NCBI GenBank assembly: GCA_017744855.1
Contig: JAGIAK010000020.1
Coordinates: 1-35,175, forward strand
DNA: 35,175 nt
From: Microbacterium sp.
Lineage (GTDB): Bacteria; Actinomycetota; Actinomycetes; Actinomycetales; Microbacteriaceae
Direction: 5' to 3'
The notes under the pieces are model-generated. The model saw nothing but the letters and a program-made list of their open reading frames with translations, did not search any database and was not told where the DNA came from. Both the position numbers and the translations under genes were made by a program. The first letter of the stretch is position 1. Each line of letters begins with the position of its first letter. Positions 21,637 to 28,987 of this stretch are shown in pieces.

Positions 21637-22338
21637 TCAGAAGCGGTCGGGCGAGGGGGTGCCGTGGCCGTAGCGGATCACGACGTCGGCGTGACGATCG
21701 AACCGGTAGCCGATACCGCGCACGGTGCGCACGATGTCCTCGTAGCGGCCGAGCTTGGCGCGGAGCCTCCGGACGTGCACGTCGATGGTGCGCTCGCCGG
21801 GGGTCTCGTCGTCCTGTGCCTGCCACAGCGCCGAGACGAGCTCGGAGCGCTCGATGGTGCGGCCCTCGCGCAGCACCAGGTACTGCAGGAGCTCGAACTC
21901 CTTGTAGGTGAACGCGGCGGACTCGCCGTCGATGAGCACGCGCTTGCGCGAGATGTCGACGACGACGCCGCCCTCGTCGACGGCGGTGTCCTCCTCGGCG
22001 GAGGCCTTGGTGCGGGCGATCGCCCCCGGCTCGTGCAGCGCGAGACGAACGACGTCGAGGTCGCGGCCGCCGGAGCCGTGCGGGGCGAGGGCGACCGTCG
22101 CATGCGTCTCGGCGCCGGGCGCCAGCTCGGCCAGCGTGCGGCGGAGCGCGTCGACGAGGAGGGGGAGGCTCACTCCGGCCTCGGCCGCCTTGATCTCGTC
22201 GAGACCGACGTAGAGGGCGAAGCCGCGGGGCGAGCGGACGGCGGGGAGGTCTGCGGCGACGGGCGCTGCCGTCTGCGCGGGAACGGTGCGGGCGGGTGCG
22301 GTGACGGCGGGACGCTCGAGAAGGGCGGTGTTCGACAT
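21637..22338 (-). CDS. Winged-helix transcriptional regulator without receiver domain
   Basis: The 233-residue product ends in an OmpR/PhoB-type winged-helix domain (about 120-220): YKEFELLQYLVLREGRTIER, then SELVSALW, RTIDVHVRRLRAKLG as recognition helix, and VRTVRGIGYRF as the wing. The N-terminal half lacks the phosphoacceptor receiver fold; it has an Ala/Pro-rich stretch (about 8-35) and a small alpha-beta region (GFALYVGLDEIKAAE and onward) of unknown role. No kinase gene is adjacent. ATG 22338 is chosen over an upstream in-frame start because AGGAC precedes it and the extension is low-quality. It is a DNA-binding protein; its targets and signal are unknown. Confidence 0.85.
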   Translation of the reverse strand: MSNTALLERPAVTAPARTVPAQTAAPVAADLPAVRSPRGFALYVGLDEIKAAEAGVSLPLLVDALRRTLAELAPGAETHATVALAPHGSGGRDLDVVRLALHEPGAIARTKASAEEDTAVDEGGVVVDISRKRVLIDGESAAFTYKEFELLQYLVLREGRTIERSELVSALWQAQDDETPGERTIDVHVRRLRAKLGRYEDIVRTVRGIGYRFDRHADVVIRYGHGTPSPDRF

Positions 22339-22665
22339 GATGATGAAGTCCTCAGGACGTGAGCCGGTGCGGCTCTGATGCGTTGCACGAAAGACCGGCG
22401 GAGCCGGAGAATCGAGCACGGGTGTGTGCTCGGAGACACAGGAGCCGCAGATCGCGGATCACCTGGTCGGGCGGGGTGGCTGTTCGTTCAGCGACACATT
22501 CGGCAACACATGCCAACGCGACCGGGCATCATCATCCCGGCAGTCCCGTTCGCCTCCTGGGCGGACAAAGGGCGTGCGTTGGTGGTCATGGGGGGATTAT
22601 GTCGGAAGAAGTCACCGCGTGTCAAAACGGCCATCGGGGTGCGCGACGGGCGTAGCGTTGCTCGA
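22339..22665. other. 327-base intergenic region between divergent regulator and GNAT genes
   Basis: No convincing gene. It holds GAGCAC-6 nt-GTGCTC (22414-22431), a 6-bp hairpin within the leader of the winged-helix gene, and a minus-strand seven-codon frame MCCRMCR (22488-22511) rich in Cys and Arg. The latter recalls cysteine-sensing leader peptides of mycobacteria but lacks a clear ribosome binding site or -10. The right end carries the GNAT promoter hexamer. Confidence 0.4.
22653..22658 (+). promoter_or_regulatory. -10-like TAGCGT of the GNAT gene
   Basis: TAGCGT ends seven bases before ATG 22666, with no ribosome binding site. It supports that ATG as a leaderless start over an upstream in-frame extension. 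Confidence 0.4.
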
Positions 22666-22974
22666 ATGACGATCTCGCACGCCGTCGACGGCTTCCTGGT
22701 GACCGACGAGAAGGACGAGTCTCGGTACACGCTGACCCGTGACGGGCAGCTCGTGAGCGTGCTCGACTACCGCGACGACGGTCGCACGATCGCCCTCACC
22801 AGGGCCTTCACGATCCCGTCTTTCCGCGGCCACGGCCACGCGGCGAAGGTCGTCGCCGGCGCGGTCGCAGACCTCGAGGAGCGCGGCGACCGCAAGGTCG
22901 ACCCCGTCTGCTGGTACGTCGCGGAGTGGTTCGCGGCGAACCCCTCGCACGCCGGTCTGCTCCGCACGCGCTGA
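22666..22974 (+). CDS. Small GNAT-like N-acetyltransferase (YidJ/Gcn5-related type)
   Basis: A 102-residue protein of the short GNAT class found across bacteria (yjdJ-like). It has a beta-sheet N-terminal half (SRYTLTRDGQLVSVLDYRDDG), the acetyl-CoA loop in PSFRGHGHAAKVVAGAV (R-G-x-G-x-A type) and the class-typical ending VDPVCWYVAEWFAANP, with a conserved Cys-Trp-Tyr. Length fits the class. ATG 22666 is set by the fold and by TAGCGT seven bases before it. It stands alone, upstream of sbcD. Substrate unknown. Confidence 0.85.
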   Translation: MTISHAVDGFLVTDEKDESRYTLTRDGQLVSVLDYRDDGRTIALTRAFTIPSFRGHGHAAKVVAGAVADLEERGDRKVDPVCWYVAEWFAANPSHAGLLRTR

Positions 22975-23085
22975 ACCGCGGCGTATGACGCCGTGTTACG
23001 GCGTCCGCGTCGTCGACCGCAGCGCCTTCCGCTCCATTCCCGGCCGGCGACGGCGGGCCTCAGCGCCGATGTCGGAGGCCCTCCG

Positions 23086-23091
23086 TACCGT
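23086..23091 (+). promoter_or_regulatory. -10-like TACCGT of sbcDC
   Basis: TACCGT precedes ATG 23098 by six bases (GAGGGT). The intervening GAGGG is too close to the start to act as a normal ribosome binding site, so leaderless initiation is likely. Confidence 0.4.
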
Positions 23092-23097
23092 GAGGGT

Positions 23098-24267
23098 ATG
23101 CGAATCCTGCACACCTCCGACTGGCACATCGGCCGCACCTTCCATGGCAACCAGACCATGGACGCGCTGGCCGAGGTGCTCGACGCGCTGGTGACGCAGG
23201 TCGCAGAGAACGCCGTCGACGTGGTGGTGGTGGCCGGTGACGTCTTCGACTCCGCGACTCCGTCCGGTCCGGCGTACACCCTCCTCAGCGACGCGCTGCT
23301 CGCGTTGCACGAGACGGGTGCCCGCGTGATCGTCACAAGCGGCAACCACGACTCGGCCGCGCGGCTCGGGTTCCAGGCGCGACTCCTGCGCGACGGTATC
23401 CATGTGCTCACCGACCCTGCAGAGGTCGGCGTCCCCGTCACGATCGACGACGAGCACGGCCCCGTGCACTTCTTCGGCATCCCGTACCTCGAGCCGGCCA
23501 TCGTCCGTGCTCACTGGCCAGCCGCGGGCGAGGGCGGAGGGCCGCTGCGTACGCAGGCGCAGACGATGTCGCACGCCATGAGCCTCGTGCGCGAGGGCAT
23601 GGCCGCGCATGAGGGCCGCTCCGTGGCGATCGCGCACTGCTTCGCCGTCGGCGTCGAGTCCACGGTCGGTCTCGAGCGCGAGGTGCGCCAGGGCGGGCTC
23701 GACATGGTGCCGCTCGACGTGTTCGACGGTCCCGACTACGTGGCACTCGGCCACATCCACGGACGCAACAGGCTCAGCGACCGTGTGCGGTACGCGGGCG
23801 CACCGCTGCACTACAGCTTCGGCGAGCAGAGCAAGCCCCGCGGATCGTGGCTCGTCGAGCTCGACGCCGACGGCCTCGTCACCGTCGAGTGGCTGCCGCT
23901 GCCGGTGCCGCGGGCTCTCGTGACCCTCACCGGCACCCTCGAAGAGATCCTGTCCGCCGACAACGTCGCCGCACACGCCGATGACTGGGTATGCGCGGTC
24001 TACACCGACGCGCTGCCGCAGACGGAGCCGATGCGCCGCCTGCGTGAGAGCTTCCCGTTCTGCGCGATGGTGCAGCACCAGCCCGCGGTCGGGGCCGAGG
24101 CGTCCGAACGCACCTATTCGGAGCGGCTGCGCGCCGCGGTGACCGACACCGATCGCATCGAGGCCTTTCTCGAGCACGTGCGGGGAGGCCAGGGAGCGAC
24201 GCCTCGCGAGAGCGAGCTGATCCGCGAGGTGCTCGACGACCGGGTGCGCGCCGAGGCGCTCGTCTGA
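23098..24267 (+). CDS. sbcD: Exonuclease subunit SbcD (Mre11-like)
   Basis: Nuclease subunit of the SbcCD complex, which processes DNA hairpins, double-strand breaks and protein-blocked ends. The 389-residue product has the five phosphoesterase motifs: SDWHIG (D8, H10), AGDVFDS, SGNHDS, a conserved AHC segment, and LGHIHG, supplying the two-metal site. A capping region follows to the C-terminus. ATG 23098 puts the DxH motif at residue 8, as expected for Mre11-type proteins; longer in-frame starts were rejected. The stop overlaps the sbcC start by one base (TGATG), so the subunits are co-translated. Confidence 0.95.
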   Translation: MRILHTSDWHIGRTFHGNQTMDALAEVLDALVTQVAENAVDVVVVAGDVFDSATPSGPAYTLLSDALLALHETGARVIVTSGNHDSAARLGFQARLLRDGIHVLTDPAEVGVPVTIDDEHGPVHFFGIPYLEPAIVRAHWPAAGEGGGPLRTQAQTMSHAMSLVREGMAAHEGRSVAIAHCFAVGVESTVGLEREVRQGGLDMVPLDVFDGPDYVALGHIHGRNRLSDRVRYAGAPLHYSFGEQSKPRGSWLVELDADGLVTVEWLPLPVPRALVTLTGTLEEILSADNVAAHADDWVCAVYTDALPQTEPMRRLRESFPFCAMVQHQPAVGAEASERTYSERLRAAVTDTDRIEAFLEHVRGGQGATPRESELIREVLDDRVRAEALV

Positions 24268-27200
24268 TGCAGCTGCACCGCCTGGAGGTCGAGGGGTTCG
24301 GTCCGTTCCGCGCGCGCCAGGCCGTCGACTTCGACGGTTTCGCCGACGACGGGATCTTCCTCATCGCGGGGCGTACCGGCGCGGGGAAGTCGAGCATCCT
24401 CGACGCCGTGTGCTTCGGGCTCTACGGCGGCGTCCCTCGGTACGACGGGGGCGAGAAGCGCCTGCGTAGTGACCATTGCGAGCCCGACGACATCTCCGAG
24501 GTCGTCGTCGAGTTCAGCACGGTGGCCGGACGGTTCCGCGTCACGAGATCTCCGGAGTATCTGCGGCCGGCCAAGCGCGGAGGGGGTCTGACCAAGCAGG
24601 CTGCGGCCGTCGCGCTCGAGGAGTGGACGGATGCCGGGTGGATCGGCCGTGCGGCCAGGGCGGTCGACGTCGGCAACGAGCTCGACGAGATCCTCCAGCT
24701 CAGCCGTGAGCAGTTCCTGCAGGTGATCCTCCTCGCGCAGAATCGCTTCTCGGAGTTCCTGCTGGCGAACAGCAAGGATCGGCAGTCGCTGCTGCGGCGG
24801 CTGTTCGGCACCGAGCGGTTCGAAGACGTGCAGTCGCGGTTCGACGAGCGTCGTCGTGCGGCCGAGCAGACGCTCGGTGCGCGCCTGGCCGCGGTCACCG
24901 CCCGGCTCGACGAGGCCGAGCGGCTGGCCGCCTCTGCCGACCTCTGGGGCGAGGCGTCCGATGCCGGGGCACCGGACAGCGCGTCACCTGACCCCGACGC
25001 GGGGTCGCCTCCTCGCCGTGTGGCGACGACGGAAGACCGGCTCGACGACCTGCGCCGGGCCAAGGCCCGTGCGGACTACCGTGCCGAGCGCCGGGCGGCG
25101 GAGAGCGATGACGCCGAGCGTCGCCTGACGGCCGCGGATGCGGCGGTGAGTGCGCTCCGCGAAGACCGCCGCGCCCAGATCGAGCGCGACCGCGCCCGAG
25201 CCGCTCTCGACGCCCTCGACGCCGAAGAATCCCGCATCGCCGAGATCCGCTCCGAGCTCGCGGCCGCACGGGCAGCGGAGGCGCTGCGTTCCACCATCGG
25301 TTCCGCTGCGCGCGCGACCGCGTCACTTGCGCTCGCCGAGACCGGTGAACGGGAGGCAGCGGACGCGTGGGCGGAGTTCGGCATCGACGTCGACACCACG
25401 GCCGCTGCGCTCGAGGCGTGGGCGTCGGATCGCACCAGGGAGATCGGGGCCTGGGAACGGGCGCGCGAACTGGAGAGCAGGGAGACGGCACGGGGTGCTG
25501 AGCTCGCTGCCGCGGAGAGCCGGATCAGCGCCGCCGCAGCGCGGATCGAGGAGATCGAGGCCGAGCGCGCTGCGCTGCCCGGCACGATCGCCGAGGTCTC
25601 CACCGCGCGCGACGACGCCCGCCGCACGGCCGACCGCGCCGCCGATCTGCTCGCGGTGCGCGAGGCGGCCGCTGCACGCAGGGCGGCCGCCGTCGAGGCG
25701 GAGGCTCTCGCGCTGCAGGAGGCACAGGACAATCGCGCGGTCGACGACGCTGCCGACGCCGCAGCAGTCGCCCAGGCGCGATTCGCCGAGCTGCGTCGGC
25801 GTCGCTCGGACGGGATGGCCGGCGAGCTGGCATCGACGCTGATCGACGGCGAGCCCTGCGCGGTCTGCGGCGCGACTGTGCACCCCGCCCCCGCGGTGCA
25901 TGCCGACCCCGTGTCTGCCGACGACGTCGCCGAGGCGGAGGCCGCACGCGATACCGCCATGCAGCGGGAGCGCACGGCCGCGGAGATGTTGGCGACGACG
26001 CGATCGGCGCTCGCGGCCGCATCCGCACGGGCCGACGGACGCACGGTCGCGCAGGCCGACGAGGAGCTCGCCTCCGCCACCGAGCAGCACGCGCAGAGCG
26101 TCGCCGCCGGTGCTCGGGCGGCCGAGCTCGACGCCGAGCTGGCCACGCTCGCGACTCGTGCCGACGAGCTCGAACGTGCGCGCACCGTCGATGCCGCCGC
26201 CCTCGCCGCTGCCCGCGAGGAGCATGCGGCCCTCGTGCAGCGACACGGCGACGACGAGAAGCAGATCGCTGCGGCGCGCGGCGATTTCGCGACCGTCGCC
26301 GAGCGCATCGCGGACGCCGGGGTGCGGATCGCGGCGGCCACTGCTCTCGCTGACGCGGTCGCCGAGCGGGTGCGGCGTGCGATCGCCGCCGCGGAGGCCG
26401 AACGCGAGCTCGACGAGGCCCTCCGGGCGTCGGACTTCGACGACGTGACCGCCGCGGAAGTCGCGCTGCGGTCGGAGGCGACGCAGGCCGCGCTGTCCGC
26501 CAGGGTCGACGAGCACGCGGCGCAGCGCGGCAAGGAACGCGCGATCCTGCTCGACCTCGAACTGCGCACCCTCCCCGAGGAGCCGATCGACCTCGCGCCG
26601 CACGAACAGGCCGCCGTCGACGCTCGCGGCGCCTGGACGACCGCCGTCGAGCTCGCCGCCAGGGCCGCGAGCACGGCCGAGCGTCTCACGGGACTCATCG
26701 ACTCCTCGGTCGTCGAGCACGCGCGGGTGTCCGACGACGCGGCCGACTTCGAGGTGCTCCGCGAGCTCGCGGACACGCTCGCCGGGCGCGGGGCGAACAC
26801 GCGCAAGATGACGCTCGAGACGTTCGTGCTCGCCGCCGAGCTGGAGGAGATCGTGCAGGCGGCGAACCGTCGTCTCGACGACATGTCGACCGGTCGATAT
26901 CAGCTTCGCCACTCCGACGCACTCGCCGCTCGGGGCGCAGCATCCGGCCTCGGCATCGTGGTGTTCGACGCGTTCACCGGTCAGACCCGGCCGGCGCAGT
27001 CGCTCTCCGGCGGCGAGACCTTCCTCAGCTCGCTCGCCCTCGCACTCGGCCTTGCCGAGGTCGTCACGGCCAGGGCCGGCGGCATCCGCCTCGACACCCT
27101 GTTCATCGACGAGGGCTTCGGCTCGCTCGACGGCGACACACTCGACGTGGCCATGCGCACTCTCGACGAACTACGGCAGGGTGGCCGAACGGTCGGCGTC

Positions 27201-27293
27201 ATCAGTCACGTGGAGACGATGCAGGAGCAGATCCCCGCTCAACTGACCGTGCGCGCGACGGCCGAGGGACCGAGCGTCATCGAGACGCGCTGA
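24267..27293 (+). CDS. sbcC: Exonuclease subunit SbcC (Rad50-like ATPase)
   Basis: ABC-type SMC-like ATPase partner of SbcD. The 1008-residue product has Walker A GRTGAGKS (35-42), the Q-loop near SREQFLQVILLAQ, two long Ala/Glu/Arg-rich coiled-coil arms, and a zinc hook C-A-V-C at 531-534, almost exactly mid-protein. The C-terminal head has signature LSGGETFLSS, Walker B LDTLFIDEGFGSLD and the H-loop in VISHVE. A Pro/Asp/Ser-rich low-complexity insert lies at about residues 230-255, early in the first arm. The gene is coupled to sbcD. The coiled-coil composition produces long false reading frames on the minus strand. Confidence 0.95.
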   Translation: MQLHRLEVEGFGPFRARQAVDFDGFADDGIFLIAGRTGAGKSSILDAVCFGLYGGVPRYDGGEKRLRSDHCEPDDISEVVVEFSTVAGRFRVTRSPEYLRPAKRGGGLTKQAAAVALEEWTDAGWIGRAARAVDVGNELDEILQLSREQFLQVILLAQNRFSEFLLANSKDRQSLLRRLFGTERFEDVQSRFDERRRAAEQTLGARLAAVTARLDEAERLAASADLWGEASDAGAPDSASPDPDAGSPPRRVATTEDRLDDLRRAKARADYRAERRAAESDDAERRLTAADAAVSALREDRRAQIERDRARAALDALDAEESRIAEIRSELAAARAAEALRSTIGSAARATASLALAETGEREAADAWAEFGIDVDTTAAALEAWASDRTREIGAWERARELESRETARGAELAAAESRISAAAARIEEIEAERAALPGTIAEVSTARDDARRTADRAADLLAVREAAAARRAAAVEAEALALQEAQDNRAVDDAADAAAVAQARFAELRRRRSDGMAGELASTLIDGEPCAVCGATVHPAPAVHADPVSADDVAEAEAARDTAMQRERTAAEMLATTRSALAAASARADGRTVAQADEELASATEQHAQSVAAGARAAELDAELATLATRADELERARTVDAAALAAAREEHAALVQRHGDDEKQIAAARGDFATVAERIADAGVRIAAATALADAVAERVRRAIAAAEAERELDEALRASDFDDVTAAEVALRSEATQAALSARVDEHAAQRGKERAILLDLELRTLPEEPIDLAPHEQAAVDARGAWTTAVELAARAASTAERLTGLIDSSVVEHARVSDDAADFEVLRELADTLAGRGANTRKMTLETFVLAAELEEIVQAANRRLDDMSTGRYQLRHSDALAARGAASGLGIVVFDAFTGQTRPAQSLSGGETFLSSLALALGLAEVVTARAGGIRLDTLFIDEGFGSLDGDTLDVAMRTLDELRQGGRTVGVISHVETMQEQIPAQLTVRATAEGPSVIETR

Positions 27294-27311
27294 TCGCCGC
27301 AGCCGTGTGGC

Positions 27312-27869
27312 TCAGACGCCGTACTCGTCGCGGATGAAGTCCCGCAGCTGCTCGCTGCAGCGGGCGACGGCCTCGCGCCAGTCAGTGAGGGCGCCGTCTT
27401 CGGCGCTGTCGGACACCGCGCGGAAGACGCGGATCGGCACGCCGAACTGCTCGGCCACCCAGATGTACGCGTAGGTCTCCATGTCGACCAGAGCGGCGCC
27501 GGTCGGGCGGATCACGGCGGTGACCTCGGCGTCGTCGACGAAGTGATCGCCCGTCGCGATGAGCACGCCGTCGCGTCCGGTGGCGACCTGTGCGGGGAGC
27601 GAGACGTGCTGCCCCGCGATGCCGTCGAGGTCGGTGACGTCGTGCTGGAACGCCGTGCCCACCTCGTGCACTGTGCTCTCCAGCTCAGGGTCGATCGCGC
27701 CGGCGGTCCCCACCACGACGATCTCGTCGTAGGTCGCCGCGTCCAGCGCCCTGGTGAGGGCATAGGTCGCCTGGAGCTTTCCCGGGCCCGTGACCAGACG
27801 GTCGAAACCGGGGAGGGAGTCGGGGAAGGCGGACAGTTCGGAGCTCAGGGCCGCGACGAGGAGTTTCAC
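27312..27869 (-). CDS. Nucleosidase (MTA/SAH nucleosidase-like)
   Basis: A compact member of the nucleoside phosphorylase/hydrolase family, 185 residues versus about 230 for typical MTA/SAH nucleosidase. It has the N-terminal Glu (SSELSAF, E11), VVVGTAGAID, the substrate motif LVDMETYAY with E131, and the catalytic Asp in AVSDSAED (D154). Cleavage of a purine nucleoside (methylthioadenosine, S-adenosylhomocysteine or similar) is the family reaction. GTG 27869 is preceded by GAGAGGA. It is divergent from nadE, with 100 bases between containing a GTGT-N12-ACAC palindrome. Exact nucleoside cannot be assigned; the missing stretch relative to MTA/SAH nucleosidase argues for caution. Confidence 0.85.
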   Translation of the reverse strand: MKLLVAALSSELSAFPDSLPGFDRLVTGPGKLQATYALTRALDAATYDEIVVVGTAGAIDPELESTVHEVGTAFQHDVTDLDGIAGQHVSLPAQVATGRDGVLIATGDHFVDDAEVTAVIRPTGAALVDMETYAYIWVAEQFGVPIRVFRAVSDSAEDGALTDWREAVARCSEQLRDFIRDEYGV

Positions 27870-27905
27870 TGCCCTATCCTCTCAGGTCGCAGCTGGGCGG
27901 ATCAT

Positions 27906-27925
27906 GTGTCATGCGCGCGTAACAC
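27906..27925. promoter_or_regulatory. Candidate operator between nucleosidase gene and nadE
   Basis: GTGTCATGCGCGCGTAACAC is an imperfect palindrome: GTGT and ACAC arms match perfectly around a GCGCGC core. It lies between the two divergent starts, upstream of a possible nadE -10 (TACTGA, 27936-27941). No known regulator consensus is matched; assignment is on symmetry and position only. Confidence 0.3.
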
Positions 27926-27969
27926 GCAGGGGAGATACTGAAGGTCGACCCCCAGAGTGAGGAGCCATT

Positions 27970-28788
27970 GTGAGCCTGCAGCAGCAGATCGCCGACGCGC
28001 TCGGCGTGACGAGCGAGATCGATCCCGCCACCGAGGTGGAACGGCGGGTGGGGTTCCTCGTCGATTACCTCCGCGCGAGCGGCGCCCGCGGCTTCGTGCT
28101 GGGCGTCTCCGGCGGTCAGGACTCGACCCTCGCTGGCCGCCTCGCGCAGCTCGCTGTCGAGCGCGTGCGCGCAGAGGGCGGCGAGGCGAGGTTCCTCGCC
28201 GTGCGCCTCCCGTACCGGGTGCAGCATGACGCGGCGGACGCCGAGGCGGCGCTCGCGTTCATCGCCCCCGACTCGTCCGTCGAGGTGAACATCCAGAACG
28301 GCGTCGACGGGGTCGAGGAGGACATCGAGTTCGCCGTCACCAGCGACATCAGCGACTTCAACCGCGGCAACATCAAGGCCAGGGTGCGCATGGTGACCCA
28401 GTACGCGCTCGCCGGGCATGACGGCCTGCTCGTGATCGGCACCGACCACGCCGCCGAAGCCGTCACCGGCTTCTACACGAAGTTCGGAGACGGGGCAGCC
28501 GACCTGCTGCCGCTCTCCGGGCTCACCAAGCGTCAGGGGCGCGCGCTGCTTCAGCACCTCGAGGCCCCTGACCGCCTGTGGCTCAAAGTGCCGACGGCAG
28601 ATCTGCTCGATGGGCAGCCCGGCCGTGCCGACGAGGACGAGCTCGGGCTCACCTATGAGCAGATCGACGACTTCCTCGAGGGACGCCCCGTCGACCAGGA
28701 GGTCGCGGGCCGCATCGAGGCGAAGTACCTCGCGACGCAGCACAAGCGGCATCTCCCTGCCACTCCCGCCGACACCTGGTGGCGCTGA
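27970..28788 (+). CDS. nadE: Ammonia-dependent NAD synthetase
   Basis: Makes NAD from deamido-NAD, ATP and ammonia, the last step of NAD synthesis. The 272-residue product has the PP-loop SGGQDST (47-53), [10 protein letters not shown], a NIKARVRM segment contacting the adenylate, [20 protein letters not shown] (in parts [19 protein letters not shown]) and the C-terminal KRHLPATP. There is no amidase domain, so it uses free ammonia. GTG 27970 follows GAGGAG (27959-27964). Divergent from the nucleosidase gene. Length and motifs fit the E. coli/B. subtilis class. Confidence 0.96.
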   Translation: MSLQQQIADALGVTSEIDPATEVERRVGFLVDYLRASGARGFVLGVSGGQDSTLAGRLAQLAVERVRAEGGEARFLAVRLPYRVQHDAADAEAALAFIAPDSSVEVNIQNGVDGVEEDIEFAVTSDISDFNRGNIKARVRMVTQYALAGHDGLLVIGTDHAAEAVTGFYTKFGDGAADLLPLSGLTKRQGRALLQHLEAPDRLWLKVPTADLLDGQPGRADEDELGLTYEQIDDFLEGRPVDQEVAGRIEAKYLATQHKRHLPATPADTWWR

Positions 28789-28807
28789 CCCGCGCGTGAG
28801 TCGACCC

Positions 28808-28829
28808 GCCTCCGAGGGATGCGGGAGGC
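28808..28829 (+). terminator. Possible weak terminator after nadE
   Basis: GCCTCC (28808-28813) and GGAGGC (28824-28829) can form a 6-bp stem with a 10-base loop, 20 bases past the nadE stop. No T run. Weak. Confidence 0.3.
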
Positions 28830-28954
28830 TTCCGCGCGCGTCGCGCCCCCGTTCACTGGGCGCGTATCGCTGCTCTGAGGCGCCGATTCCCGCAGGTGCT
28901 GCCAAGTCAGCGCGGATGCGGGGCCGATCGTCGGGCGGTGTCGGATGCCGCGGC

Positions 28955-28960
28955 TAGTGT
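28955..28960 (+). promoter_or_regulatory. -10-like TAGTGT upstream of the nuclease-helicase gene
   Basis: TAGTGT lies 27 bases before GTG 28988. Unlike the leaderless genes, a GGGAG ribosome binding site follows (28979-28983). No good -35. The rest of the 199-base gap holds only the weak hairpin after nadE. Confidence 0.3.
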
Positions 28961-28987
28961 CGAAGCATCCGAGAGAACGGGAGCATC

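Noticed and set aside
22378..22665. Extension of the GNAT protein
   Set aside because: Arg/Gly-rich and unlike the family; the TAGCGT hexamer before 22666 fixes the start.
25076..26912. Long minus-strand frames opposite sbcC
   Set aside because: Almost only Ser/Ala/Arg, the antisense of the SbcC coiled coil.
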